Position numbers and translations under genes: made by a program. A DNA stretch of 64,000 nucleotides from Pseudoruegeria sp. SHC-113. Its GTDB lineage: Bacteria; Pseudomonadota; Alphaproteobacteria; Rhodobacterales; Rhodobacteraceae. The notes beneath the pieces were generated by a model, which saw only the letters and a program-made list of their open reading frames with translations, made no database searches and was not told the origin of the DNA. The stretch is taken from the NCBI RefSeq assembly GCF_025376885.1, contig NZ_JAHUBR010000001.1:620001-684000 (forward strand), read 5' to 3'. Positions 7,870 through 16,099 of this stretch are shown in pieces (position 1 is the stretch's first letter; each line of letters starts with the position of its first letter).

Positions 7870-8724
7870 TCAGCCTTTGCGCGCGGTGAACAGGTTGAAG
7901 CTTGCCGGAATCTCGACACCCTCCGCCCCGGCGTAGCGGTGCCAGTCCTGCGCAAGATCCGCTGCAATCGCCCCCTTCTCGGCCTCGCTGGCACCGGCTT
8001 CCAGGCAGATCCGCCCAGCAGGCCCGATCTCCATCGCCAGAGAGGCGGCGTCTTCGGGGCTGCCCGGCGGGGTAAGCGCCACCCTGACCGTATCGGCTGA
8101 GACGTCCTGCAGCCCTGCCTGCGCAAGCAGGCCGCAGACGCGCTCCTGATCGGCAAAGGCCATGGGGCCGGGCTCATGGGGGTCTGTGGGCGCGGGCGCA
8201 CCGAAGCGGGTGACGGCGTGGTGGCGCGGCCCGGAGAACCACGGGTTTTCGTCCAGCGCGCGCCAGCAGAGAAAGGCGATGCGGCCTCCGGGGCGCAGGC
8301 TGCGCGCGATGTTGCGGAAGGCGGCGACGGGATCGGCAAAGAACATCACCCCGAAGCGGGAAGCCGCAATGTCGAAGGTTGCGGGGGCAAACGGATGCAG
8401 TTGCACATCCGCCAGCAGGAACCGCGCGCCGCTTTGCGCCTGCGCCTCCAGCCGTTCGGCGGCGTCCAGAAGGCTGGTGGAAATATCAGCCCCCGTGGCC
8501 GAGCCCTCGGGCCCGGCGGTCTGAGCGAAATCTATCGTTGAACGCCCGGCCCCGCAGCCGATGTCCAGTACGTGCTCGCCGGGCTGCACGGCGGCGGCCT
8601 CCTGCAGGGCGCGCAGAGGCGGAGTGAACAGCGTGTCGAGCGCCTCCTGCCGGGCCACCCATTTCAGGCCGGGGCCGGATGTCCAGAACTCGCCCTGCGC
8701 GGCATTCGGTGTATCTTGGGTCAT
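7870..8724 (-). CDS. class I SAM-dependent methyltransferase
   Basis: 284 aa. Motif I is VLDIGCGAGRSTIDFA around residues 52-67, followed by GADIS (motif II acidic residue) and FDIAASRFGVMFFADP (motif IV region), all diagnostic of the Rossmann-fold methyltransferases of the UbiE/Methyltransf_11 type. The substrate is not evident. It is the first gene of a two-gene unit with the racemase. Overall similarity is to small-molecule rather than RNA methyltransferases. Confidence 0.88.
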   Translation of the reverse strand: MTQDTPNAAQGEFWTSGPGLKWVARQEALDTLFTPPLRALQEAAAVQPGEHVLDIGCGAGRSTIDFAQTAGPEGSATGADISTSLLDAAERLEAQAQSGARFLLADVQLHPFAPATFDIAASRFGVMFFADPVAAFRNIARSLRPGGRIAFLCWRALDENPWFSGPRHHAVTRFGAPAPTDPHEPGPMAFADQERVCGLLAQAGLQDVSADTVRVALTPPGSPEDAASLAMEIGPAGRICLEAGASEAEKGAIAADLAQDWHRYAGAEGVEIPASFNLFTARKG

Positions 8725-8795
8725 GGGAGCCTTCCGAAAACTGGTGGGCTATCGGTGAAGGCTGCGCCACGAGCGACCGCTTGGCCAGAAATTTC

Positions 8796-8830
8796 TTGCC
8801 TCCGGCGGGGATATTTTTGCCAAGATGAAG
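8796..8830. repeat. short dispersed element (GATATTT type), copy at 8.8 kb
   Basis: About 35 bp beginning TTGCCTCCGGCG and ending GCCAAGATGAAG, with GATATTT in the middle. A near copy lies at 20138-20173. Both lie in intergenic space just upstream of a gene. The core resembles the middle of the larger repeats at 27126 and 34388. Confidence 0.55.
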
Positions 8831-8866
8831 CATGAGGCGCGGCGCTGACAGGAAAGGATGCAGCCT

Positions 8867-9598
8867 ATGGGCGGCGCGAAGACAACGGTTCTGATCCTCG
8901 GCAGCGGGCCGAATGCGCTGGATTTGCGGGGCATGGATCGCAACGGATTTGATGAGATCGTGGTGATCAACAACGCCTGGCAGGTGGTGGAGGATTGGAC
9001 CGTCCATATCGCGCCGGAGGATTTTCCGGCCGAGCAGCATCCGCCTGCTATACGCGCCGGTCAACGCAAGGTGGGGGCGGAGACTTACGTGCCGAGCCAG
9101 AACCGCTATGGCGGGGTTGTCTATGCCGGGGGCAGCATGGCGTTTACCACCACCTACTGGGTGCTGGACGCGCTTGCGCCAGATGTGATCGCTTATCTGG
9201 GGTGCGACATGGTCTATGCCGCCACTGGCAACACCCATTTCTACGGCACCGGCGCGGCGGACCCCCTGCGCAAGGATCCGACGCTGCAGTCGCTGGAGGC
9301 GAAGGCCCTGCGGATGGAGGCCGTGGCGGCGGCGCAGGGCTGTGCCTTGGTGAACCTGTCCGTCGCGGAGTCTGTCCTGCCCTATCCACGGTGCGATGTG
9401 GCCGGGCTTGGGGCGGTTGCGGGGCCACGCGAGGTGGATCGGGGGGCTGTAGAACGGGCTTTGGCGGCAGAAGCGCGCGCAGGCCTTGTGGTCCCCAGCG
9501 GGCGCTACTGGGAGAGCCTTGATGAACACGCCGGCGCGCAACTCGCGGACATCGATGGGCTTTGGCTGGAGACCTGCCCAGTTCCCGTGACAGCCTGA
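8867..9598 (+). CDS. Rossmann-like protein, possible DUF115/GT42-type
   Basis: 243 aa. The N-terminus TTVLILGSGPNAL followed by IVVINNAW looks like the nucleotide-sugar binding start of GT42 sialyltransferases or DUF115 (motility-accessory) glycosyltransferases. Later segments VIAYLGCDMVY and NTHFYGTG match the G-x-D then TH-x-YG layout seen in those families. I cannot name the function. ATG 8867 is preferred to 8858 because GGAAAGG is 9 nt away from it. The gene stands alone between two minus-strand genes, preceded by a dispersed repeat. Confidence 0.7.
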   Translation: MGGAKTTVLILGSGPNALDLRGMDRNGFDEIVVINNAWQVVEDWTVHIAPEDFPAEQHPPAIRAGQRKVGAETYVPSQNRYGGVVYAGGSMAFTTTYWVLDALAPDVIAYLGCDMVYAATGNTHFYGTGAADPLRKDPTLQSLEAKALRMEAVAAAQGCALVNLSVAESVLPYPRCDVAGLGAVAGPREVDRGAVERALAAEARAGLVVPSGRYWESLDEHAGAQLADIDGLWLETCPVPVTA

Positions 9599-9605
9599 AT
9601 TAAAA

Positions 9606-9638
9606 GCGCCGCCGCCGGCTTGGGGCCAGCGGCGGCTT
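9606..9638. terminator. bidirectional hairpin between convergent genes
   Basis: Stem GCCGCCGC / GCGGCGGC flanked by AAGC and GCTT, lying in the 65-bp gap between the convergent 8867-9598 and azoreductase genes. It could end transcription from both sides. Confidence 0.5.
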
Positions 9639-9663
9639 CGGGGTGCCTAAGCGCGCGTGGGTG

Positions 9664-10245
9664 TCAGGCGGCTTTCAGGGCGGCGATAGCGGTGTTGGCC
9701 GCTTCCAGCGCGCCGGCCTCGTTCATGTTCAGCCCTGTGGCGCCGATGAACTCCACATCCGTGATGCCGATGAAGCCCAGCACCTGCCGCACCAGCGGCG
9801 TTGCGTGATCGTAGTCCGAGCCCAGCGGCACCCCGCCGGAGGCCACGGCCACGATGGCGCGCTTGCCCTCCAGCAGGCCGACGGGGCCGTTCTCGGTGTA
9901 GGTGAAGGTCACCCCGGCGCGGGCGATCTGGTCAACCCATTCCTTGAAGGCGGCGGGGGCGGAGAAGTTGTAGATCGGCAGGCCGATCACCAGCACATCG
10001 GCGGCCTTCACCTCGGCGATCAGCTCATCGGAGAGGGCGAGCACGTCGCGCTGGGCGTCGCTGCGATCGGCCTCGGGCGTGAAGTTCGCGCCCACCCAGG
10101 TTTCGCTGATCACCGGCAGGCCGCTGGCGAGATCGCGGGTGGTGACATCGGCACCGGGGAAGCGGGCGATGATGTTTTCGGTGAGTTGGCGGGAGAAGGA
10201 GCCTGCCTTGCGGGCGGAGGTCTCGATGCGGAGGATATTGGTCAT
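9664..10245 (-). CDS. azoR: FMN-dependent NADH-azoreductase
   Basis: 193-aa flavodoxin-fold protein. It starts NILRIETSARKAGSFSRQLT (FMN phosphate loop), and has IGLPIYNFSAPAAFKEWVDQ, AVASGGVPLG and GFIGITDVEFIGATGLN, all standard AzoR motifs. It reduces quinones and azo compounds with NADH as two-electron donor in the cytosol. It is divergent from a LysR-type regulator gene with about 120 bp between starts, the usual arrangement for a regulated azoR. Confidence 0.93.
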   Translation of the reverse strand: MTNILRIETSARKAGSFSRQLTENIIARFPGADVTTRDLASGLPVISETWVGANFTPEADRSDAQRDVLALSDELIAEVKAADVLVIGLPIYNFSAPAAFKEWVDQIARAGVTFTYTENGPVGLLEGKRAIVAVASGGVPLGSDYDHATPLVRQVLGFIGITDVEFIGATGLNMNEAGALEAANTAIAALKAA

Positions 10246-10302
10246 GTCAGGGGTCCTTATGGCGGTCTGTGACGAGAAATCTGTTGTGGGAGAGATTTGG
10301 TT

Positions 10303-10337
10303 ATTGCATTTGTGAACGCAATTGGCCCATTTTCACA
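10303..10337. promoter_or_regulatory. candidate LysR operator between azoR and lysR
   Basis: Two overlapping inverted repeats: ATTGC-N10-GCAAT (10303-10322), which fits the T-N11-A LysR box, and TGTGAA-N15-TTCACA (10311-10337). They lie between the divergent azoR and LysR genes, so the regulator probably binds here. Assignment rests on position and symmetry only. Confidence 0.4.
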
Positions 10338-10366
10338 TTGAGTGTTTGAAATTGCACAGGTGCGCG

Positions 10367-11260
10367 ATGGACAATTGGGATGAGATTCGCACGGCCTACC
10401 AAGTGGCCCGGATGGGAACCGTCAGCGGCGCGGCGGATGTGCTGGGCGTGCACCATGCCACGGTGATCCGCCACATCGACGCGCTGGAGGCGCAGCTGGG
10501 CGCGAAGCTCTTCCAGCGCCACGCGCGGGGCTATACGCCCACCGAGGCGGGGCGCGATCTCTTGCAGGTGGCGCAGGCCACGGACGATCAGTTCACCCAG
10601 CTTGAAAGCCGCATCAAGGGTGGTGAGGGCGATATGCGCGGCGAATTGGTGGTGACGGCGCTGCCCAATTTCACCCCTCTGCTGGCCCCGGTGCTGGCGG
10701 AGTTCCAGATTGCCAACCCGGGCCTCGTGGTGCGCCTGCTCACCGGGCTGCGGCTGTTCCGGCTGGAATACGGCGAGGCCCATGTGGCGATCCGGGCCGG
10801 TTCCGCCCCGCAGGAGCCCGACAACGTGGTGCAACCTTTCTACAAGCAGGACATGGGGCTCTACGCCCACAAGAGCTACATGGCGCGGGCAGGCGAGGTG
10901 TCGAAAGAGGCACCGCTGGACAGCCATGCCTTCATCGGCCCGGATGATCCGGATTCCCGCGCGCCTTTCTACCAGTGGATGAAGGAGGCGATCCCGCGCG
11001 AGCGCGTCGTGTTCCGGCTGTCGGGCTCTGAAGAGGTGCTGGATGCCCTGCGCGGGGGCGTGGCGATCGGGTTTTTGCCGGTTTGGCAAGCCGTACAGGA
11101 GCCGGACCTCGTGCAGGTGATGCCGCCACGCCCGGAGTGGAGCGCGGCGTCGTGGATCGTGACCCATGTGGATCTGCACCGCACGCCCAAGGTGCAGGCC
11201 TTCCTTGGCCTGCTGAAGGAACGTTCGAAGGCATGGCCCTGCGCGACGGTGGAGGCTTGA
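10367..11260 (+). CDS. LysR-family transcriptional regulator (next to azoR)
   Basis: 297 aa. The N-terminal winged helix-turn-helix is clear: AYQVARMGTVSGAADVLGV followed by ATVIRHIDALEAQLGAKLF. The remainder is an effector-binding domain. Start at 10367 is the ATG giving the standard LysR N-terminus; an upstream in-frame start at 10322 would run into the candidate operator. Likely controls azoR, transcribed divergently, in response to quinone or electrophile stress (inference). Its 3' end overlaps the EamA gene by 28 nt. Confidence 0.88.
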   Translation: MDNWDEIRTAYQVARMGTVSGAADVLGVHHATVIRHIDALEAQLGAKLFQRHARGYTPTEAGRDLLQVAQATDDQFTQLESRIKGGEGDMRGELVVTALPNFTPLLAPVLAEFQIANPGLVVRLLTGLRLFRLEYGEAHVAIRAGSAPQEPDNVVQPFYKQDMGLYAHKSYMARAGEVSKEAPLDSHAFIGPDDPDSRAPFYQWMKEAIPRERVVFRLSGSEEVLDALRGGVAIGFLPVWQAVQEPDLVQVMPPRPEWSAASWIVTHVDLHRTPKVQAFLGLLKERSKAWPCATVEA

Positions 11261-12171
11261 GCACGGCCTCGCCTGCCGAAGCAGCGGGCGCGCGGCGGCA
11301 GGCGCTGCTGGGCCATGCGGCGATGCTTACTTTCTCGGCGCTGGTGGCGGGCAGTTTCAGCCTTGGCTCCATGGCCGCGAACGAGATCGCCCCGGCGGCG
11401 CTGAACGCGCTGCGCTTCCTGATCGCGGGCGCGCTGATCGGCACCATCGCCCATGCCACCGTCGGGCTGAAGCGCGTGCAGTTCGAGGCACCGTGGCGCT
11501 ACGCGGTGCTGGGCGGGCTCTTCGCGATCTACTTCGTGCTGATGTTCGAAGGGCTGAAAACCGCGCCGCCGGTTTCGACCGCGGCTGTGTTCACGCTGAC
11601 GCCGGTGATGTCGGCGGGGTTTGGCTACCTGCTCTTGCGCCAGATCACCACGCCACGCATGGCGCTGGCGCTGTCCATTGGCGCGGCCGGGGCGCTCTGG
11701 GTGATCTTCCGCGCAGATCTGGCCGCGCTGCTGGCCTTCCGCGTGGGCGAAGGCGAGATGATCTATTTCTGGGGCTGCGTGGCGCACGCCATCTACACGC
11801 CCATGGTGCGCCGCCTGAACCGGGGTGAGCCTGCCGTGGTGTTTTCCTTCGGGATGATGGTGGCGGGCTTCCTGATCCTCGCGCTCTGGGGCTGGCAAGA
11901 CATCCTCGCCACTGACTGGCTTTCGCTGCCGCCCATCGTCTGGATCACCATCCTCTACACGGCTGTCTTTGCCTCGGCGGCCACCTTCGTGCTGCTGCAG
12001 TTCGCCGCTCTTCGCCTGCCTTCCGCCAAGGTCATGGCCTACACCTACCTCACGCCAAGCTGGGTGATCCTCTGGGAGATCGCGCTGGGACGGGGCGCGC
12101 CACCGGCACTGGTGCTGCCGGGGATCGCGCTCACGGTGCTGTCGCTGCTGTTGCTGCTGCGCGCGGAGTAA
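11233..12171 (+). CDS. EamA/DMT-superfamily transporter
   Basis: 312 aa with about ten hydrophobic helices in two EamA halves, for example HAAMLTFSALVAGSFSLGSM early and VMAYTYLTPSWVILWEIALG late, the latter being the typical second-half EamA signature. A drug/metabolite exporter of unknown substrate. The ATG at 11233 lies inside the end of the LysR gene, so the two are probably cotranscribed and the regulator may act on this gene too. Confidence 0.85.
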   Translation: MALRDGGGLSTASPAEAAGARRQALLGHAAMLTFSALVAGSFSLGSMAANEIAPAALNALRFLIAGALIGTIAHATVGLKRVQFEAPWRYAVLGGLFAIYFVLMFEGLKTAPPVSTAAVFTLTPVMSAGFGYLLLRQITTPRMALALSIGAAGALWVIFRADLAALLAFRVGEGEMIYFWGCVAHAIYTPMVRRLNRGEPAVVFSFGMMVAGFLILALWGWQDILATDWLSLPPIVWITILYTAVFASAATFVLLQFAALRLPSAKVMAYTYLTPSWVILWEIALGRGAPPALVLPGIALTVLSLLLLLRAE

Positions 12172-12396
12172 GCGGGCCGCCGCCGCAGCGCTATTTGGCG
12201 CAACCATATGAAAATAATGGAATATGTTTCCGCCCGACCCGGCGCTCGGGCCGGGATTTCAAGAGGCGATTTGCGTTCAGGGCTTGTACAAAAACGTTCA
12301 TTTCAATCCCGCGTCGGGGGGCATAGCTGTGCCGCAGCGCCGAAGAGTGAACGGCGCAGTACAGTTTTACACGTGACAGAAAAAGAGCAGATCCCC
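12172..12396. other. upstream region of the outer-membrane protein gene
   Basis: 225 bp without a gene. A GC-rich imperfect hairpin near 12236-12257 could end the EamA transcript. The remainder presumably carries the promoter and leader of the beta-barrel gene. I see no other structure. Confidence 0.4.
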
Positions 12397-13107
12397 ATGA
12401 AGAAGATCCTTCTCGGCAGCCTCGCCGTGGCCACCACCCTTGCCGCCCCCGCCGCTTTCGCGGTGGAACTGAACGGCGCCTCCGTAGATCTGGGCTACTC
12501 CGCCTTCACCGATGACGGCGATGTGAACAAAACCGATCTCAACAGTTCTGTGGAGCTTGGCTTCTCCCCGAACTTTGCCGCGCAGATCGATCTGGGGGCC
12601 TCGAAATTCGGCCTGACCAACGAAGACAACATCAACGCCGCACTGCACGGCATCTACCACCTCGATCAGGCCACCGCCTTCGGTGCCTTCTATGGCGTGG
12701 ACAGAATTGCCGGCGAGAGCAACACCTTCTACGGCCTTGAAGCCGCCTACGACACCGGCCCCTATGAAACGCAGGGCTACGTGCAATTTGGCGACTACGG
12801 AAACGAGGATTTCTGGGGCGCCGGCGGTTCCCTGCGCTACGCGGTGAACGCAAGCTTCGGCCTTGGCGCGAGCTATGACTACGCCGACATCGACAACGCC
12901 TTCAGCGCGCAGCGCTTTGCCGCCGTGGCCGATTACAACGTCAACGACTCGACGCGCCTCTATGCGGAACTGGGCGTCCTGGACTCCAACGATCTGGGCG
13001 CAGATGCAGAACCCTTCATCGGCGCAGGCGTGAAAGTCTCGCTCGGTGGCGCAGGCGAGCCGACCTTCGGCAACCGTGGCCTGATCGGCCTGCTGCCGGG
13101 CCTTTGA
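12397..13107 (+). CDS. outer-membrane beta-barrel (porin-like) protein
   Basis: 236 aa with a Sec signal peptide (MKKILLGS, cleavage after AFA near residue 24). The mature chain alternates polar and hydrophobic residues with many aromatic girdle residues, e.g. SVDLGYSAF, ALHGIYHL, FGAFYGVDRI, FGLGASYDYADI and RLYAELGVLDS, as in 8- to 12-stranded barrels. It is shorter than the approximately 300-400 residues of general porins. ATG 12397 was chosen for the signal peptide; the longer open frame upstream has no signal. A strong terminator follows. Confidence 0.8.
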   Translation: MKKILLGSLAVATTLAAPAAFAVELNGASVDLGYSAFTDDGDVNKTDLNSSVELGFSPNFAAQIDLGASKFGLTNEDNINAALHGIYHLDQATAFGAFYGVDRIAGESNTFYGLEAAYDTGPYETQGYVQFGDYGNEDFWGAGGSLRYAVNASFGLGASYDYADIDNAFSAQRFAAVADYNVNDSTRLYAELGVLDSNDLGADAEPFIGAGVKVSLGGAGEPTFGNRGLIGLLPGL

Positions 13108-13166
13108 TCCGCAGCGAAAGACCTTGGGCCTGCCCGGCGATCGGGCGGGCCTCTGAAAGCCCAATC

Positions 13167-13223
13167 AAGCCCCATCCGCGCGCCGGTTTCCCTCGTTTCC
13201 CGTCGCGCGGGTGGGGCTTTTTC
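13167..13223. terminator. terminator after the outer-membrane protein gene
   Basis: Long stem AAGCCCCATCCGCGCG / CGCGCGGGTGGGGCTT (one mismatch) with about 19-nt loop, followed by TTTC. It lies 60 bp past the barrel gene. Between it and the next start (13373) there is only an AT-moderate promoter region. Confidence 0.65.
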
Positions 13224-13372
13224 TTGAGTGGCATGCGCGCCGGGCTGACAGTACTGCCGCCGGACTTTTCCGGTAAGCGCCGGATTTCCTTTCGCCCTTC
13301 CTTGCCGTCACGAATGGCAACGCGCTCGCCTTCCGGTTAAGTTGCGTCCTGAACCAAACCGGAGATTTTCTG

Positions 13373-14716
13373 ATGCTCACCAAACGCACCTTTCTTTCGG
13401 GCCTCCTGTCGAGCGCGGCGCTCACAGTGGCCCCCGCAACCGTCAAGGCAGCGACGCCCGATGCGACGCTCTTCACCAATGTGCGGGTTTTTGACGGGAC
13501 ATCCGATGCGCTGACGGGCCTGACCAATGTTTTGGTGGAAGGAGAGCTCATCAAGGAGATCTCACCAACGGCTGATGCTGCGCCAGAGGTGCCGCGTATC
13601 GACGGGGGCGGGCGCACCCTGATGCCGGGGCTGATCGACAATCACGTGCACCTGCAGTGGAATCAGGGGCCGATGGAGTTCATGACGGCGCGCCCGGATT
13701 ACGTTGCCGCGCTGGCCCTGCGCGAGTGCGAAGCCACGTTGATGCGGGGATTCACCGGGGTCCGCGACACCGGCGGTGGGATCCTCGGCGTGGCGCGGGC
13801 GATTGACGAGGGCCTCTATCCCGGCCCGCGCATTCAGGCCTGCAACGCGGCGATTGGCATGACAGCCGGCCACGGGGACTATCGCCCGCGCAGCGTCCTG
13901 CCCCGTGTCTTCGGAGGGCCCGCCATTACAGAGCTTGAAGCCAAGCAGATTTCCATCATCGCGGACGGGGTCGCCGAGGTGCTGACGGCCACGCGCGAAC
14001 AGTTCCGCCAAGGCGCGCATTTCATCAAGGTGTTCTCCGGTGGAGCTGTGTCCGGGCTCTATGACCCGCTAGACATCAACGAATACTCGCCGGATGAGTT
14101 GAAAGCCGCCGTGGAGGAAGCCAAGCGCTGGAACACCTACGCGGCCTCGCACGCCTATATGGATTCCTCGGTGCGCAGCGCGATTGAGGCGGGCTTTGCC
14201 TGTATCGAGCACTGCAACCTGATGACGCCGGACTCGATGGAACTTGCCGTTGAAAAGGGCGTCTGGCTGTCCACGCAGGTCGGCTTCTTCATGACGGATA
14301 TTCCTGAAGGGTTTTCCGAAGCGCAGGCGCAGCGCCAGCAAATGGCGCGCGATGGGCTGGATGCGATGCTGCGGCTGGCGAAGGACTACGGTGCCAAGAT
14401 CGCTCTGGGTACGGATTTCGTAGGCTCTTCCGAAACCAAAGCCACCCAGTTGAACGAGCTTGCGCTGCGCGCGCCGTGGTTCAGCAACGCCGAGATCCTG
14501 CAGCAGGCCACCGGCAACAACGGGCAGCTTTGGGAACTGGCCGGGCCGCGCAGCCCCTATCAGAAGGGGGCCGTTGGCGTGATCGTACCGGGGGCCTATG
14601 CCGATATCCTCCTCGTCAACGGAGATCCGGTTGCCGATCTTTCGGTGATGGCAACGGCCGACAATTTCGATGTCATCATGAAAGGCGGGCGGGCTTACAA
14701 GAACACCCTGTCTTGA
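13373..14716 (+). CDS. exported metal-dependent amidohydrolase
   Basis: 447 aa with a signal peptide (LTKRTFLSGLLSSAAL, probable cleavage near VKA, residue 25), so it acts in the periplasm. The metal-site motifs of the amidohydrolase superfamily are present: MPGLIDNHVHL (HxH), FIKVFSGG (the bridging lysine), ASHAY and IEHCNLM (two His) and LGTDF (Asp). The overall layout resembles Xaa-Pro dipeptidase/imidazolonepropionase-like members. The substrate is unknown. It is monocistronic and convergent with recR. Confidence 0.87.
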   Translation: MLTKRTFLSGLLSSAALTVAPATVKAATPDATLFTNVRVFDGTSDALTGLTNVLVEGELIKEISPTADAAPEVPRIDGGGRTLMPGLIDNHVHLQWNQGPMEFMTARPDYVAALALRECEATLMRGFTGVRDTGGGILGVARAIDEGLYPGPRIQACNAAIGMTAGHGDYRPRSVLPRVFGGPAITELEAKQISIIADGVAEVLTATREQFRQGAHFIKVFSGGAVSGLYDPLDINEYSPDELKAAVEEAKRWNTYAASHAYMDSSVRSAIEAGFACIEHCNLMTPDSMELAVEKGVWLSTQVGFFMTDIPEGFSEAQAQRQQMARDGLDAMLRLAKDYGAKIALGTDFVGSSETKATQLNELALRAPWFSNAEILQQATGNNGQLWELAGPRSPYQKGAVGVIVPGAYADILLVNGDPVADLSVMATADNFDVIMKGGRAYKNTLS

Positions 14717-14761
14717 GGCCGTCGGCGTTTCCAGCCGCGCCGCTGCCTTGAGCAGGGCGGC

Positions 14762-15361
14762 CTAGAAGCTCTTGCGCGCTTTCAGGGCGGCGGAGATCGT
14801 GCCGTCGTCCAGATAATCCAGCTCGCCGCCGATGGGCACGCCCTGCGCCAGCGAGGTGACGGCGACGCCCGCGCCTTCCAGTTGTTCGGCGATGTAATGG
14901 GCGGTGGTCTGGCCATCGACCGTGGCGTTGAGCGCGAGGATCACCTCGCTCACGCTTTCGCTGGCCACGCGGTCCAGAAGGCGGGGGATGCGCAGATCCT
15001 CGGGCCCGACGCTGTCCAGCGCGGAAAGCGTGCCGCCCAGCACGTGGTAGCGCCCGGCAAAAGCCTTGCCGCGCTCCATCGCCCAGAGATCGGCCACGTC
15101 CTCCACCACGCAAATCTGCCCGTTGCCGCGCTTCTCGGAGGCGCAGATCTCGCAGATGTCGGTGACACCGACGTTGCCGCAATTCAGGCATTCGCGCGCC
15201 GAAATCGCCACCTGGTGCATGGCGTCGGCCAGCGGGGTGAGCAGCAGGCTGCGCTTGCGGATCAGGTGCAGCACCGCGCGACGGGCCGAGCGCGGCCCGA
15301 GGCCGGGCAGCTTGGCCATCATCTCGATCAGATTCTCGATGTCGCGCGGGGCTTCGCTCAT
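14762..15361 (-). CDS. recR: recombination mediator RecR
   Basis: 199 aa, usual length. Helix-hairpin-helix [14 protein letters not shown] near residue 17, a four-cysteine zinc site (Cys58, 61, 70, 73: CLNC and CEIC), and a Toprim domain beginning [15 protein letters not shown]. With RecO and RecF it loads RecA at gapped DNA. It lies 15 bp downstream of ybaB, the conserved ybaB-recR order; dnaX, often the first gene, is absent from this locus. Confidence 0.97.
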   Translation of the reverse strand: MSEAPRDIENLIEMMAKLPGLGPRSARRAVLHLIRKRSLLLTPLADAMHQVAISARECLNCGNVGVTDICEICASEKRGNGQICVVEDVADLWAMERGKAFAGRYHVLGGTLSALDSVGPEDLRIPRLLDRVASESVSEVILALNATVDGQTTAHYIAEQLEGAGVAVTSLAQGVPIGGELDYLDDGTISAALKARKSF

Positions 15362-15376
15362 GTGGGGCAGATCGCC

Positions 15377-15721
15377 TTACACGGGCAGTTTCATGTCGGC
15401 GGGCAGGCCGAGGGATTCGGTGAGGTTCTTCATCTCTTCCTCATGGCGCACCGCGGCCTTGGCCTGTGCGTCCTTGATGGCGGCAAGGATCAGATCCTCG
15501 ACAACTTCTTTCTCTTCCGGGTTGAAGATGGAAGGGTCGATCTCAAGGCCGATCAGCTCGCCCTTTACGGTGGAGGTGGCCTTCACGAGGCCCGCACCGG
15601 ACACGCCTTCCACCTGCATCGTGTTCATCGCCTCCTGAAGCTCGGCGAGCTTCACCTGCATTTCCTGCGCCTTCTTCATCATCTTGGCCATATCGCCAAG
15701 GCCGCCGAGTCCTTTGAGCAT
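15377..15721 (-). CDS. ybaB: YbaB/EbfC nucleoid-associated protein
   Basis: 114 aa, standard size for this small DNA-binding dimer that coats the nucleoid. It begins MLKGLGGLGDMAKMMKKAQEM and contains the conserved GVSGAGLVKAT and LIGLEIDPSIF. An upstream in-frame ATG at 15757 would add 12 residues; the start at 15721 gives the family N-terminus. It is cotranscribed with recR. Confidence 0.95.
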   Translation of the reverse strand: MLKGLGGLGDMAKMMKKAQEMQVKLAELQEAMNTMQVEGVSGAGLVKATSTVKGELIGLEIDPSIFNPEEKEVVEDLILAAIKDAQAKAAVRHEEEMKNLTESLGLPADMKLPV

Positions 15722-15904
15722 GGGGTATCCTTCGTTGTCCGTTGTGGATGTGTTCATCTGTTCGGCCCCTGTTTACTTGGCCCGCCGGGCGCTGACAAAC
15801 AAAAGCCTGCCGCTCGCAGATGGGGGCGGGTTTGATCGGTGTCAAATACACATTCCTGCACGCGAATATGATAGGCCCGACTCACATCCGCACAGGAGGC
15901 TTTC

Positions 15905-16090
15905 ATGACGCGGCTGGCAATGGTGATCTTCTCGATGGTGGCAACGACGCTTGCGGGCACGGGCGTGGTGATCGCGCTGGTGACGGGGCTCGATACGCTG
16001 GTGCCGATCCTCGCCTTCGCGGCGCTGGGCTTCGTGCTGGCCTTCCCGGCCACGTGGCTGATCGCGCGCAAACTGGCGGCGCTGGGCTGA
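15905..16090 (+). CDS. small two-helix membrane protein
   Basis: 61-codon-scale frame encoding about 61 residues with two hydrophobic helices (MVIFSMVATTLAGTGVVIAL and ILAFAALGFVLAFPATWLI) and a short basic tail. A strong CAGGAGG stands 6 nt before the ATG, which supports real translation. From memory, similar Rhodobacteraceae proteins have been labelled CTP synthetase in databases, which cannot be right for a protein this short. Function unknown. It lies between ybaB and a convergent hydrolase gene. Confidence 0.75.
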   Translation: MTRLAMVIFSMVATTLAGTGVVIALVTGLDTLVPILAFAALGFVLAFPATWLIARKLAALG

Positions 16091-16099
16091 GCTTACGCC

